From Qipengyuania intermedia (lineage in GTDB: Bacteria; Pseudomonadota; Alphaproteobacteria; Sphingomonadales; Sphingomonadaceae), in the NCBI RefSeq assembly GCF_019711615.1, contig NZ_JAIGNS010000002.1:186001-250000 (forward strand): 64,000 bases of DNA. The letters run 5' to 3'. Made by a program: the position numbers and the translations under genes. Below, in pieces: positions 8,408 to 17,138 of this stretch. The first letter of the stretch is position 1, and the number at the start of each line of letters is the position of its first letter. The notes under the pieces are model-generated. The model saw only the letters and a program-made list of their open reading frames with translations. It did no database searches and was not told the DNA's origin.

Positions 8408-9517
8408 TTACTGGCCCTCCTGCGCGGTGACAGTTGTGGTCGGGTTGGCCTGCTGGGCACGACGCCTCAGTTCGGGCAGCGGCAGGTAGGTCTGCACCCC
8501 GCCGGTTTCGACCACGGTCTTGTCGGTCTTCGACAACACGCGCTCCATGGTTTCGTAATAGAGACGCTGGCGCGTCACTTCGGGGGCGAGGCGATACTGT
8601 TCGTAGACCTTGTCGAAGGCCTCCGCCTCACCTTCTGCCTGCGCCAGCACCTGCTGCGCGTAACCGCGCGCCTGGTTGCGCGCCGCGTCGGCGTTCTGTT
8701 CGGCGACCTGCACGTCGCGGAAGGCGTCGACGACTTCTGCGGGCGGGTCGGCCTTTTCGATTTCGACACCGAGTACGCGGACGCCCGCTTCATAGCTGTC
8801 CAGCGTGCGCTGCATCCGCTCACGCACGTCCAGTTCGATGGCGGCACGGCCCTGGCCCGAGAAGGTCTCGTCCAGTTCCTTTTCCGCAACCGCAGCACGC
8901 ATGGCGGCTTCGGCGACTTCGTTCACGGTCTCGACCGGATCGACCAGTTCGAACTTGTAGTCTTCCAGGTTCTTGATGTTCCAGCGCACGATGAAGCTGA
9001 GATCGACCAGGTTCTGGTCGCCGGTGAGGATCAGTTTCACCTGCTGGCTGCCTTCGGGAACACGCACGACGCGGACGCCCTGCACGTCTTCCACGTCGAC
9101 AGTCTCGATCGGGAAGGGGGCCGAGAAATTGAGGCCCGGCTCCATCGATCGGGTATAATTCCCCAGTGTCTTCACCACCGCTGCCTGCTGCGGGCCGATC
9201 AGGTGGACGCTGGTTGCCAGCAGGCCCAGCACGATGATCGCCACCACGGCGACCGGGAACCAGCTCTTGCCGCCGGGGCGTTGAGGCATGCGGAAATTGG
9301 GGCCGCCGGGACCGCCGGTGCGGCGCGGGCCTTCGGGGCCGCGGCTCTTGAAGATGTCTTCTATATTGGGACCGCGACGGTCGCCGTCGCTGCCTCCGCT
9401 GCCTGGCGGGAGCCACGGGTTCTTCGGCCCGTTCGACTTGCCGCCCTTGGGCGCATCGCCATCACCGTCTCCGGAAGATCCGCCCTTGGATCCCCAGGGA
9501 TTCTTGCCACCAGCCAT
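8408..9517 (-). CDS. hflK: HflK, SPFH-domain membrane protease modulator
   Basis: A 369-residue partner of HflC. The N-terminal ~85 residues are Gly/Pro/Asp-rich and cytoplasmic, followed by a membrane segment (PVAVVAIIVLGLLATSV) and an SPFH domain. The C-terminal tail is Gln/Ala-rich. The start is uncertain: ATG 9517 (MAGGKNPWG) matches the usual HflK opening, while in-frame ATGs at 9550 and 9559 would add a short tail. The gene is divergent from mrp with roughly 120 bases between the starts. Confidence 0.93.
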   Translation of the reverse strand: MAGGKNPWGSKGGSSGDGDGDAPKGGKSNGPKNPWLPPGSGGSDGDRRGPNIEDIFKSRGPEGPRRTGGPGGPNFRMPQRPGGKSWFPVAVVAIIVLGLLATSVHLIGPQQAAVVKTLGNYTRSMEPGLNFSAPFPIETVDVEDVQGVRVVRVPEGSQQVKLILTGDQNLVDLSFIVRWNIKNLEDYKFELVDPVETVNEVAEAAMRAAVAEKELDETFSGQGRAAIELDVRERMQRTLDSYEAGVRVLGVEIEKADPPAEVVDAFRDVQVAEQNADAARNQARGYAQQVLAQAEGEAEAFDKVYEQYRLAPEVTRQRLYYETMERVLSKTDKTVVETGGVQTYLPLPELRRRAQQANPTTTVTAQEGQ

Positions 9518-9634
9518 TGCGAGGCCGATCCTTTTTCCAAACCCGTCCATAATTCTCATAAATGTCTTATAGGTAGCCTTTGCGGGAAAAACAGGGGTTG
9601 CGGCCTGTAATTCGATGCTACAGCAGCCACCAGC

Positions 9635-10597
9635 ATGGCGACGAGCGATTTAACCGACAACCTGCCCCCTGAATTTGCCGACCGCGTGAGCGGTGCGACA
9701 CTGAAGGAAGGGCGCGCGACACTGGTGCTGGATGCCGCAGGGCTGGGTGAAGAACAGCGCGCTGCGCTGGAGCGCGACATCACCCAGCGCCTGACCGCGC
9801 GCGACGATGTAGACGAAGTGCGCGTCGTCATGACGGCAGAACGTAGCGGACCGCTGCTGATCGCAGTCGGATCAGGGAAGGGCGGCGTGGGCAAATCCAC
9901 GCTGACGGCGAACCTCGCCATCGCGCTGGCCCGTCGCGGCATGAAGGTCGGGCTGGTCGATGCCGATATATACGGTCCGTCGCAGCAGGTGATTTTCGGG
10001 ACAGCCGATGCCAAGCCCGAAGCACGCGACAACAAGCTGGTGCCGGTGGAAAGCCGCTTCGACATCCCGATGCTCTCCATGGGGCACCTCGTACAGCCAG
10101 GCCGGGCAATCGCATGGCGCGGGCCAATGGTCGGCAATGCCCTGTCGCAGATGATCGACGCACATTGGGGCGACCGCGAGGTCATCCTCATCGACCTGCC
10201 GCCGGGCACGGGCGATGTGCAGCTGACCATGCTCCAGAAATACAAGCCGGCCGGCGCCGTACTGATTTCGACACCGCAGGATCTTGCGCTGATCGACGCC
10301 GCGCGCGCCGGGCAGCTGTTCGAGGCAGCCGGAGTGCCGGTCATCGGGCTGGTGGAGAACATGGCGGGATATGCCTGCCCCCATTGCGGCGAAGTGTCCG
10401 ATCCCTTCGGTGCAGGCGGCGTGGAAGCTGCTGCGGAGAGGCTGGAACTGCCGTTCCTCGGGCGTATACCGCTCGACCTTGCAATCAGGCAGGGCAGCGA
10501 CGCGGGCGATCCTCCCGCTGCCGGGGACACCGAGCTGGCAGCACCATTCAACGCAATCGCCGACAGGTTGGCCGGATGGATTTCCGCGAGAAGCTGA
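9635..10597 (+). CDS. Mrp/ApbC-family Fe-S cluster carrier ATPase
   Basis: A 320-residue P-loop ATPase of the Mrp/NBP35 family. These proteins carry Fe-S clusters to apo-enzymes. A DUF59-like N-terminal region is followed by a deviant Walker A (GKGGVGKST near residue 76), switch motif VDADIYGPS and LIDLPPGTGDVQ. A CxxC pair (CPHC) near the C-terminus is the expected cluster site at the dimer interface. Its last 22 bases overlap the start of the following molybdenum hydroxylase gene, which suggests co-expression with an enzyme family that needs Fe-S partners. Confidence 0.95.
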   Translation: MATSDLTDNLPPEFADRVSGATLKEGRATLVLDAAGLGEEQRAALERDITQRLTARDDVDEVRVVMTAERSGPLLIAVGSGKGGVGKSTLTANLAIALARRGMKVGLVDADIYGPSQQVIFGTADAKPEARDNKLVPVESRFDIPMLSMGHLVQPGRAIAWRGPMVGNALSQMIDAHWGDREVILIDLPPGTGDVQLTMLQKYKPAGAVLISTPQDLALIDAARAGQLFEAAGVPVIGLVENMAGYACPHCGEVSDPFGAGGVEAAAERLELPFLGRIPLDLAIRQGSDAGDPPAAGDTELAAPFNAIADRLAGWISARS

Positions 10598-12900
10598 TTT
10601 CCGCCAAGGACCGGGTAAAGCTGCCCGATGTCTCCCGCCGCCAACTGCTGGTCGGCGGCGCGGCGGCGGGCGGCCTGTTGCTCGCCTGGACACTTTGGCC
10701 GCGCGATTACGCAACTACGCTGGTTCCGGGCGCGAATGAGGCCGACTTCGGCGGATGGCTTACGATCGGGCGCGACGGGGTGGTGACGGTCGCTATCCCG
10801 CAGCTCGAAATGGGTCAGGGCATCACGACGCTACTTGCCCAGGTCGCTGCCGTAGAACTCGGCGCGGACTGGCGCCAGGTAGGGGCAGAGCCGGTCATGC
10901 CTTCGGGCCTATTCCCGAACCTGCCGCTGGCCGCGGACTGGGCACCTTTGTGGGCGAACTTCCCCTCGCTGGCCGATACGCCCGACGCCTGGCTGGTCGA
11001 CCGCTTCGCTTCCGCGCAGGCCTTCAATGCGACCGTCGCCGGCACCAGTCTTGCCGCCTACGAAATGCCCCTGCGCATCGCTGCCGCCAGCGCACGTGAC
11101 ATGCTGGTGCGCGCCGCTGCCGAGCGCTGGGACGTCGTGCCCGAAGAATGCGAGGTTGCAGACGGTTTCGTACGCCACTCGACCGGCGGTGCGCTGCGGT
11201 TCGGCGAACTGGTGGACGAGGCCCGCGAACTCGATCCGCCCGATCCCGCGCCGCTGCGCCCGCAGGCTGCTTTCGAACAGCCCGTATTCGGGGAAGCGGA
11301 CGCGCAGACCAGTTTCCCGCGTATCGACCTGCCTTCCAAGGTCGACGGCAGCCATTTGTTCGCAGGCGACATCCGCCTGCCCGGCATGGTCTTCGCCTCT
11401 ATCCGGCACGGGCCGGTCGGCCTGCCCGAACTTTTCCGGTTCGACGCCGATGCAGCTGCCGGCATGCGCGGGCTGGTTGGGGTCGTCAAATCGAAGCGCT
11501 GGCTGGCCGCCGTCGCGGAAAGCTGGTGGATCGCGGACCAGGCGCTTTCGCGAATGCGCGCCCATTTCACCGGTCCGGGCGCGCTCGAACAGGCCGTGCT
11601 CGACACCGATCTCGAACGCGCGTCTGAGCAGCGCGAGGAACTGGCAGAGCGGATCGTGGAGGTCGGCGATCCCGACACCATGCTCGTCAACGCGGCGTTT
11701 GTCCGCCGCTATGAGATTGCGCCTGCGGTCCATGCCCCGCTCGAAACGGCGAGCGCGACTGCGCGCTTCGTCGACGGGCGGCTGGAATTGTGGATGGCCT
11801 CGCAGGTGCCCTCGCTGGCGCGCGAGGGTGCGGCAAAGGCGATCGGTATCTCGGCCGAAGACGTGGTGCTCTATCCCGTCGCCGCAGGAGGCAGTTTCGA
11901 CGCGCGGCTGGAGAAACAGCATGCCATCGAAATCGCCCAGATCGCGGTGGAGATCGGCCGACCCGTCCAGCTGACATGGTCGCGGGTGCAGGACCTGCAG
12001 GCCGTACCCCCGCGCGCTCCGGCAACGGCGGACATGGCAGCTAGGACAGGCGCGGACGGCCAGCCGCTGGCATGGCGCGCACGGATCACAACCCCTCCCT
12101 TCATGCGCGAGATGGGGCACCGCCTGTTCGACAACCTCGTGCCCGAGGCGGCGCGCGCGGAAAGCAGGGGCGAGGCGGACGCGCTGGCAGTGGCCGGAGG
12201 GATGCCGCCCTACGGCATCTCGGATGTGGCGGTCGATCACGTCCCGGCCAGCATTCGCCTTCCCGTCACGCGGATGCGCGGCGGGGCGGAGGCGATGACG
12301 GCATTCTTCACCGAATGCTTCATCGACGAACTGGCGGCGGAGGCCGGACGCGATCCCTTCCTCTATCGCATGGCGTTGCTGGGCGGCGCACCGCGCATGG
12401 CGGAATGCCTGCGCCGTGCGACGAGGCTGGGCGAATGGGACGGCGCCCGATCGGGCAGCGGGCAGGGCGTTGCCATGGTCCGCATGGGCAACGATCCGCA
12501 GACGGCAGGTCATATTGCCTGCGTCGCGCAGGCCGGCATGGGTGCCGGCGGTGCGCGGGTGACAAAACTGTCGGCCACGGTCGACATCGGCCGGATCGTC
12601 AATCTCGATATTGCCCGCCAGCAGATCGAGGGTGGATTGGTCTTCGGACTTTCCTTGGCGCTCGGTTCTTCGGTCAGGTTCGAGAACGGCCACCCGGTGC
12701 CGCGTAACATGGGCGCGCTCGGCCTGCCGCGCCTTGCCGATTGCCCGGACATCGTGGTCGATTTCATTTCGAGCGATGCGGAACCCTTCGATCCGGGAGA
12801 ACTTGGTGTAGCCGTGGCGGCGCCCGCCATCGCCAACGCCCTTTTTGCGGCGACCGGTCTCAGGATGCGGCGCCTCCCGTTGTTGTCAGAAGGTTTGTGA
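10576..12900 (+). CDS. Tat-exported xanthine dehydrogenase-family molybdopterin-binding subunit (IorB-like)
   Basis: A 774-residue protein resembling the large subunit of isoquinoline 1-oxidoreductase-type molybdenum hydroxylases. The N-terminus has a twin-arginine motif followed by a hydrophobic stretch (SRRQLLVGGAAAGGLLLAW, residues ~18-36), so it is probably exported folded. The C-terminal GEL motif supplies the expected base-type Glu of the molybdenum site. The ATG at 10576 lies inside the end of mrp. No [2Fe-2S] small subunit or maturation gene lies next to it, so it is an orphan at this locus. The substrate is unknown; family members hydroxylate N-heterocycles or aldehydes. Confidence 0.85.
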   Translation: MDFREKLISAKDRVKLPDVSRRQLLVGGAAAGGLLLAWTLWPRDYATTLVPGANEADFGGWLTIGRDGVVTVAIPQLEMGQGITTLLAQVAAVELGADWRQVGAEPVMPSGLFPNLPLAADWAPLWANFPSLADTPDAWLVDRFASAQAFNATVAGTSLAAYEMPLRIAAASARDMLVRAAAERWDVVPEECEVADGFVRHSTGGALRFGELVDEARELDPPDPAPLRPQAAFEQPVFGEADAQTSFPRIDLPSKVDGSHLFAGDIRLPGMVFASIRHGPVGLPELFRFDADAAAGMRGLVGVVKSKRWLAAVAESWWIADQALSRMRAHFTGPGALEQAVLDTDLERASEQREELAERIVEVGDPDTMLVNAAFVRRYEIAPAVHAPLETASATARFVDGRLELWMASQVPSLAREGAAKAIGISAEDVVLYPVAAGGSFDARLEKQHAIEIAQIAVEIGRPVQLTWSRVQDLQAVPPRAPATADMAARTGADGQPLAWRARITTPPFMREMGHRLFDNLVPEAARAESRGEADALAVAGGMPPYGISDVAVDHVPASIRLPVTRMRGGAEAMTAFFTECFIDELAAEAGRDPFLYRMALLGGAPRMAECLRRATRLGEWDGARSGSGQGVAMVRMGNDPQTAGHIACVAQAGMGAGGARVTKLSATVDIGRIVNLDIARQQIEGGLVFGLSLALGSSVRFENGHPVPRNMGALGLPRLADCPDIVVDFISSDAEPFDPGELGVAVAAPAIANALFAATGLRMRRLPLLSEGL

Positions 12901-12910
12901 GAGGTTCGTT

Positions 12911-13933
12911 TTGACCTGGCAGGATCAGAAGCTTCCCCATGATCATCTCCCCGTGAAATCGGGCAAGATCGGCGTGCTGGTGGTGAACCTCGGCACCCCC
13001 GATGCGCCGGAAAAGGGGCCGGTGAAGCGCTACCTTGCCGAATTTCTGTCGGACCGCCGCGTGGTGGAAATCCCGGCGATCGCCTGGCAGCCGATCCTGC
13101 GCGGCATCATCCTCAACACGCGCCCCAAGAAGAGCGCGCATGCCTATTCGCAGGTTTGGACCGAAGAAGGCTCACCGCTCGCGGTAATCACCCGCAAGCA
13201 GGCCGAAGCGATGCAGGCGCGGCTGGGCGATGGCGTGATCGTCGACTGGGCCATGCGCTACGGCACGCCGTCGATCCCCGAGCGGATGCAGGCGCTGATG
13301 GACCAGGGCTGTGAACGCATCCTCCTGGCCCCACTCTATCCGCAATATAGCGGCGCAACGACGGCGACGGTTGTGGACAAGGCTGCGGACAAGCTGCGGG
13401 AAATGCGTTGGCAGGCGAGCTTGCGGACCCTGCCGCCCTATCACGACGATCCGGCCTATATCGATGCGCTCGCAGTGGATCTGACCCGCCAGCTGGATGC
13501 GCTCGATTTCGAGCCCGAGGTTCTCCTGCTCAGCTTTCACGGCATGCCGCAGCGCACGCTGGAACTGGGCGACCCCTATCACTGCCATTGCCACAAGACC
13601 TCGCGTCTCTTGCAGGAAAAGCTCGCCGGGACGGGCCTTCGTTTCCGCACGACGTTCCAGTCGCGTTTCGGCCCTGCCAAGTGGCTGGAGCCTGCGACGG
13701 ATGCTGTTCTGGAAGAAGAAGCACAGGCCGGGACCAAGCGGCTCGCCATTGCGGCGCCGGGCTTTTCGGCCGACTGCCTCGAGACGCTGGAAGAGCTCGC
13801 AATCCAGGGCAAGGAGCAGTTTACCGGGGCGGGAGGCGAGCAATTCGCCGCCCTTTCCTGCCTCAATGCGTCGGATGCCGGGCTCGACATGCTCGAACAT
13901 ATCTTACGCAGGGAATTGTCGGGCTGGATTTAG
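12911..13933 (+). CDS. hemH: Ferrochelatase
   Basis: A 340-residue enzyme that inserts Fe2+ into protoporphyrin IX, the last step of protoheme synthesis. It opens with IGVLVVNLGTPDAP and has the catalytic-His region LLLSFHGMPQRT, followed by a His/Cys-rich HCHCHK stretch. The start is taken as TTG at 12911, with GAGAGG at good spacing and only ten bases after the previous stop; a GTG at 12953 is an alternative. Its neighbour downstream is a heme-dependent P450, and heme is also needed by the heme oxygenase encoded at 47 kb. Confidence 0.93.
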   Translation: MTWQDQKLPHDHLPVKSGKIGVLVVNLGTPDAPEKGPVKRYLAEFLSDRRVVEIPAIAWQPILRGIILNTRPKKSAHAYSQVWTEEGSPLAVITRKQAEAMQARLGDGVIVDWAMRYGTPSIPERMQALMDQGCERILLAPLYPQYSGATTATVVDKAADKLREMRWQASLRTLPPYHDDPAYIDALAVDLTRQLDALDFEPEVLLLSFHGMPQRTLELGDPYHCHCHKTSRLLQEKLAGTGLRFRTTFQSRFGPAKWLEPATDAVLEEEAQAGTKRLAIAAPGFSADCLETLEELAIQGKEQFTGAGGEQFAALSCLNASDAGLDMLEHILRRELSGWI

Positions 13934-13943
13934 GCTGCGCGAT

Positions 13944-13963
13944 TACTTACAAGGAGGTAAGTA
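13944..13963. promoter_or_regulatory. Perfect inverted repeat (operator-like) upstream of the P450 gene
   Basis: TACTTAC at 13944-13950, a six-base spacer AAGGAG, then GTAAGTA at 13957-13963. The seven-base arms match perfectly. The element lies ten bases after the hemH stop and 18 bases before the P450 start. The arm length and spacing are typical of TetR/AcrR-family operators. Its spacer happens to contain a ribosome-binding-like AAGGAG. Confidence 0.6.
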
Positions 13964-13981
13964 GTCAGGAGCAACCTAATT

Positions 13982-15382
13982 ATGGCCACCCTCGCACCGC
14001 ACCAACCGGCTGAAATCGCACCCACTCACTGGACCGAAGGCAATCCTTCGTCCGACGAACTGGCGCATATCCCGGGCGAGGGCGGCTGGCCGGTCGTCGG
14101 CAACACTTTCAAGATGCTGGCCGATCCGCACGGTTTCACGCGCCGCGCGGTCGAGAAGTACGGCCGAGTCTACAAGAACAAGGCGTTCGGCGGCTGGAAT
14201 ATCGCGCTGATCGGAGCGGATGCAAACGAGCTGGTGCTGTTCGATCGCCAGAAGCTGTTCAGCAGCGAACAGGGCTGGGGACCGATCCTCGACCAGCTGT
14301 TTCCGCGCGGGCTGATGCTGATGGATTTCGACCATCACCGCGTCGACCGCCGGGCGCTTTCCATCGCCTTCAAGCCCGGTCCGATGCGCCACTATTCCGG
14401 CAGCCTCAACCGCGGCATCGCGCAGCGAATGGATGAATGGGGCGCAGGCAACCTGCAGTTCTATCCGGCGATCAAGGAACTGACCCTCGACCTCGCTGCA
14501 GACAGCTTCATCGGCATCCCGTGGGGCCCGGAAGCGGACCGCATCAACGAGGCCTTCGTCTACATGGTCCAGGCCAGCGTCGCGCCGGTGCGCAAACCGC
14601 TGCCGTTCACCCTGATGCGCAAGGGCGTGAAGGGCCGCGAATTCCTGGTCGACTATTTCACGAAGGAAACCCATCGCCGCCGCGCGGAAGGGGGCGGGCA
14701 GGACATGTTCAGCCAGTTCGCCACGGCGGAATATGACGACGGCTCGCTCATGCCGGTCGATGAGGTGGTAGACCACATGAACTTCCTCATGATGGCCGCG
14801 CACGACACGATCACCTCCAGCGCGACCTCGCTCGTCTGGTTGCTGGCGAAGAACCCCGAATGGCAGGAAAAGCTGCGGCAGGAGATCGAAAGTGTGACCG
14901 GCGGGCTCGACGCTTCGGGCAAGCCGCGCGATCTTGCCTACGAGGATCTCGGCAAGCTCGAACTCACCGAAATGGCGTTCAAGGAAGCGCTGCGCATGGT
15001 GCCGCCGGTGCCCTCTACCCCGCGCCGCGCACTACGCTCGTTCGAATATGGCGGGTACCGTATCCCGGCGGGCGCGCATGTCGGGATCAATGCGCACTTC
15101 GTCCACCACGAGGAAGAGCATTGGGAAACGCCGCACGAATTCAATCCCATGCACTTCACGCCCGAAGCGGTGAAGGCGCGTCACAAATACGCATGGATTC
15201 CCTTCGGCGGTGGTGCGCACATGTGCCTGGGCCTGCACTTTGCCTATATGCAGGTGAAGGTGCTGATGGCGCAGATGCTGCCGCGCTACCGTATCGAACT
15301 GGCTGGCGGCGATCCCGACTGGCAGGCCTGGCCGATCCCCAAGCCCAAGGACGGGCTCAAGATTCGTCTGAAGGCGATTTGA
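13982..15382 (+). CDS. Cytochrome P450
   Basis: A 466-residue soluble monooxygenase with all P450 landmarks: the I-helix AAHDTITSS motif around residue 272, the ExxR motif in KEALRMVPP, and the heme-binding loop FGGGAHMCLG with proximal thiolate Cys415. The second half of the loop and the N-terminal GEGGWPVVGNT resemble the CYP51/CYP26/CYP120-like clan more than the camphor-type bacterial P450s. AGGAG lies 10 bases before the ATG. No ferredoxin or reductase gene is adjacent. The substrate is unknown; lipids, steroids or retinoids would fit the clan. An operator-like repeat sits just upstream. Confidence 0.93.
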   Translation: MATLAPHQPAEIAPTHWTEGNPSSDELAHIPGEGGWPVVGNTFKMLADPHGFTRRAVEKYGRVYKNKAFGGWNIALIGADANELVLFDRQKLFSSEQGWGPILDQLFPRGLMLMDFDHHRVDRRALSIAFKPGPMRHYSGSLNRGIAQRMDEWGAGNLQFYPAIKELTLDLAADSFIGIPWGPEADRINEAFVYMVQASVAPVRKPLPFTLMRKGVKGREFLVDYFTKETHRRRAEGGGQDMFSQFATAEYDDGSLMPVDEVVDHMNFLMMAAHDTITSSATSLVWLLAKNPEWQEKLRQEIESVTGGLDASGKPRDLAYEDLGKLELTEMAFKEALRMVPPVPSTPRRALRSFEYGGYRIPAGAHVGINAHFVHHEEEHWETPHEFNPMHFTPEAVKARHKYAWIPFGGGAHMCLGLHFAYMQVKVLMAQMLPRYRIELAGGDPDWQAWPIPKPKDGLKIRLKAI

Positions 15383-15629
15383 TCCGGCGCATTCCACGCA
15401 CCGCGTAATTAAGCAGGCCTGCACCGAGAAGGGCGATGAATATCCCGGTTGCGAGCCGTTCGGAAAAGGACATCTCGCTGCCGACGTTGCCAGTGAAGGT
15501 GCCACCCTGGATGACATTCCAGCTGATCGCCAGACCGGTCAGAAGTGCCGCGCCGCCGCTTAAGCTGGCGAGGATGTAGCGAAGGTCCTGCGGCGCTTCT
15601 TGCGATTCAAGCGGATCGGGTCGGACCAC
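15357..15629 (-). CDS. Small two-helix membrane protein, unknown function
   Basis: A 90-residue protein with two hydrophobic helices (about residues 17-37 and 61-80) and a basic C-terminal tail, so probably a hairpin in the inner membrane. I do not recognise a family. The GTG start at 15629 shares one base with the stop of the upstream DUF1674 gene (TAGTG), so the two form a translationally coupled pair. Its 3' end overlaps the convergent P450 gene by 26 bases. Confidence 0.65.
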   Translation of the reverse strand: MVRPDPLESQEAPQDLRYILASLSGGAALLTGLAISWNVIQGGTFTGNVGSEMSFSERLATGIFIALLGAGLLNYAVRGMRRIKSPSDES

Positions 15630-15787
15630 TAAAAATCTATCGCGATGCCGTCCTTGACCCAGTCGCCATAGCGCGTGGGACTGAGGTCCTCGTCGACCTT
15701 GCCTTTCTCGGGCTTGGGCGGCGGTTCGCTGCTCCAGTGTTCGGGCTTCTCGAATTTCTCGGGCCGCTTGGTCGCGCGTTTGGTCAT
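15629..15787 (-). CDS. DUF1674 protein, SDHAF4-like succinate dehydrogenase assembly factor
   Basis: A 52-residue protein with a Lys/Pro/Glu-rich N-terminal half and the conserved C-terminal block PTRYGDWVKDGIAIDF, the DUF1674 signature. Mitochondrial SDHAF4 of this family helps flavinylated SdhA assemble and limits its autooxidation; the bacterial role is inferred from that. ATG 15787 was chosen because upstream extension has no similarity. It is coupled to the small membrane protein downstream and divergent from rsmB. Confidence 0.85.
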   Translation of the reverse strand: MTKRATKRPEKFEKPEHWSSEPPPKPEKGKVDEDLSPTRYGDWVKDGIAIDF

Positions 15788-15843
15788 GCCTATGAAATGC
15801 GCAGGCTGGCGCACGGTTTCAAGAGCGGGTAGGCGCATCGCCC

Positions 15844-17091
15844 ATGGCACAGCCCCCCGGAATTCACGCGCGCAAGGCCGCGCTTCGCCTGCTCGATGCA
15901 ATCATGCGCCGCGGCGAGACGCTCGACACCGCCTTCGGCGCGGCCACGAAAGACGTGCGCAAGTTCGAGGACAAGGCGCTTGCGCGCGCCATCGCGAGCG
16001 AAGTGCTGCGCTGGATGGTCGATCTCGACGCGGCGATCGACAGCGCGACGAAGAGTAACCTGCCCAGCGATGCCAAGGCGCGCATGGTGCTGCGCATGAT
16101 GCTGGCCCAGTGGCTGCGGCTTGAGACGCCGCCGCATGCGGTGCTGGCGACGGGACTCCCGCTGCTGGCTGGCGGCCCGCGCCGGCTTGCTCACGGTGTA
16201 TTCTCGACGTTGACCAAACAGGAATTGGCACTGCCCGAAGCGCCGACGCTGCCGGCCGATGTGGCGGAGCGATGGGGAGAGCGGGCCGGGCCGATCGCCA
16301 GCGGCCTCGCCGAACCGCCCCCGCTCGACCTGACGCTGAAGGATGCGGACGAGACCGAGATCTTCAAGGCGAAGCTTGCCGCCGACAGCCTGATGACGGG
16401 CCACTTGCGCCTTCCGCGCGGCGAGAATGTCGAGAAGCTGGCAGGCTTCGGCACGAAAGACGGCGGCGGCGCGTGGTGGGTGCAGGACCTTGCAGCTTCC
16501 CTTCCTGCGCGCCTGCTGGGCGAAGGCGAGGGACGCCACGTGCTCGACCTGTGCGCGGCGCCGGGCGGCAAGACCCTGCAGCTGGCAGCGCAGGGCTGGA
16601 AGGTCACCGCGCTCGATATTTCCAAGCGGCGCCTCGACCTGTTGAAACAGAACCTGAAACGCACTGGCTTGAAGGCCGGAACCGTGCGCGCCGACGCCCT
16701 GGCGTGGGAGCCGAAGCACCTGTTAGACGCGATCCTGCTCGATGCGCCCTGCACCGCAACCGGCACCTGCCGCCGCCACCCCGACGTGCTCCACCGCATC
16801 GGCCAGCGCCAGATCGAGGAAATGGCCGAGCTCCAGTCCGCACTACTGGAGCGCGCCCAGGGCTGGCTGAAGCCCGGCGGCACGCTGGTCTACGCTGTCT
16901 GCTCGCTGGAAGATGAGGAAGGCGAAGCGCAGGCCGAACGCGTGGGGCTGCAGCCACTGCCGATCACGCAGGCCGAACTGCCGGAGGGCCTGTCACCCAC
17001 TCCCGCAGGCTGGCTGCGCACCGATCCCGGAATGCTGCCCGACCATGGCGGCCTCGACGGCTTTTTCATGGCGCGCTGGCGGGCGGGCTAG
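15844..17091 (+). CDS. rsmB: RsmB/NOL1/NSUN-family RNA m5C methyltransferase
   Basis: A 415-residue protein with an N-terminal NusB-like helical domain (about 1-130) and a SAM-dependent methyltransferase domain. The SAM loop is LDLCAAPGGKT; the two catalytic cysteines lie in LDAPCTATGT and AVCSLEDEEG. RsmB methylates C967 of 16S rRNA in E. coli; the exact target here is assumed from the NusB domain plus fold. It stands alone on plus between the DUF1674 gene and the low-GC gene. Confidence 0.92.
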   Translation: MAQPPGIHARKAALRLLDAIMRRGETLDTAFGAATKDVRKFEDKALARAIASEVLRWMVDLDAAIDSATKSNLPSDAKARMVLRMMLAQWLRLETPPHAVLATGLPLLAGGPRRLAHGVFSTLTKQELALPEAPTLPADVAERWGERAGPIASGLAEPPPLDLTLKDADETEIFKAKLAADSLMTGHLRLPRGENVEKLAGFGTKDGGGAWWVQDLAASLPARLLGEGEGRHVLDLCAAPGGKTLQLAAQGWKVTALDISKRRLDLLKQNLKRTGLKAGTVRADALAWEPKHLLDAILLDAPCTATGTCRRHPDVLHRIGQRQIEEMAELQSALLERAQGWLKPGGTLVYAVCSLEDEEGEAQAERVGLQPLPITQAELPEGLSPTPAGWLRTDPGMLPDHGGLDGFFMARWRAG

Positions 17092-17138
17092 CAGCTAGTT
17101 AGCTCGATGTCTGAGAATGGGTGGAAAGCGGACGGACC

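Noticed and set aside
9556-10644. 362-codon minus frame opposite mrp
   Set aside because: Shadow of mrp; Ser/Pro-rich low-complexity composition typical of antisense frames in high-GC DNA.
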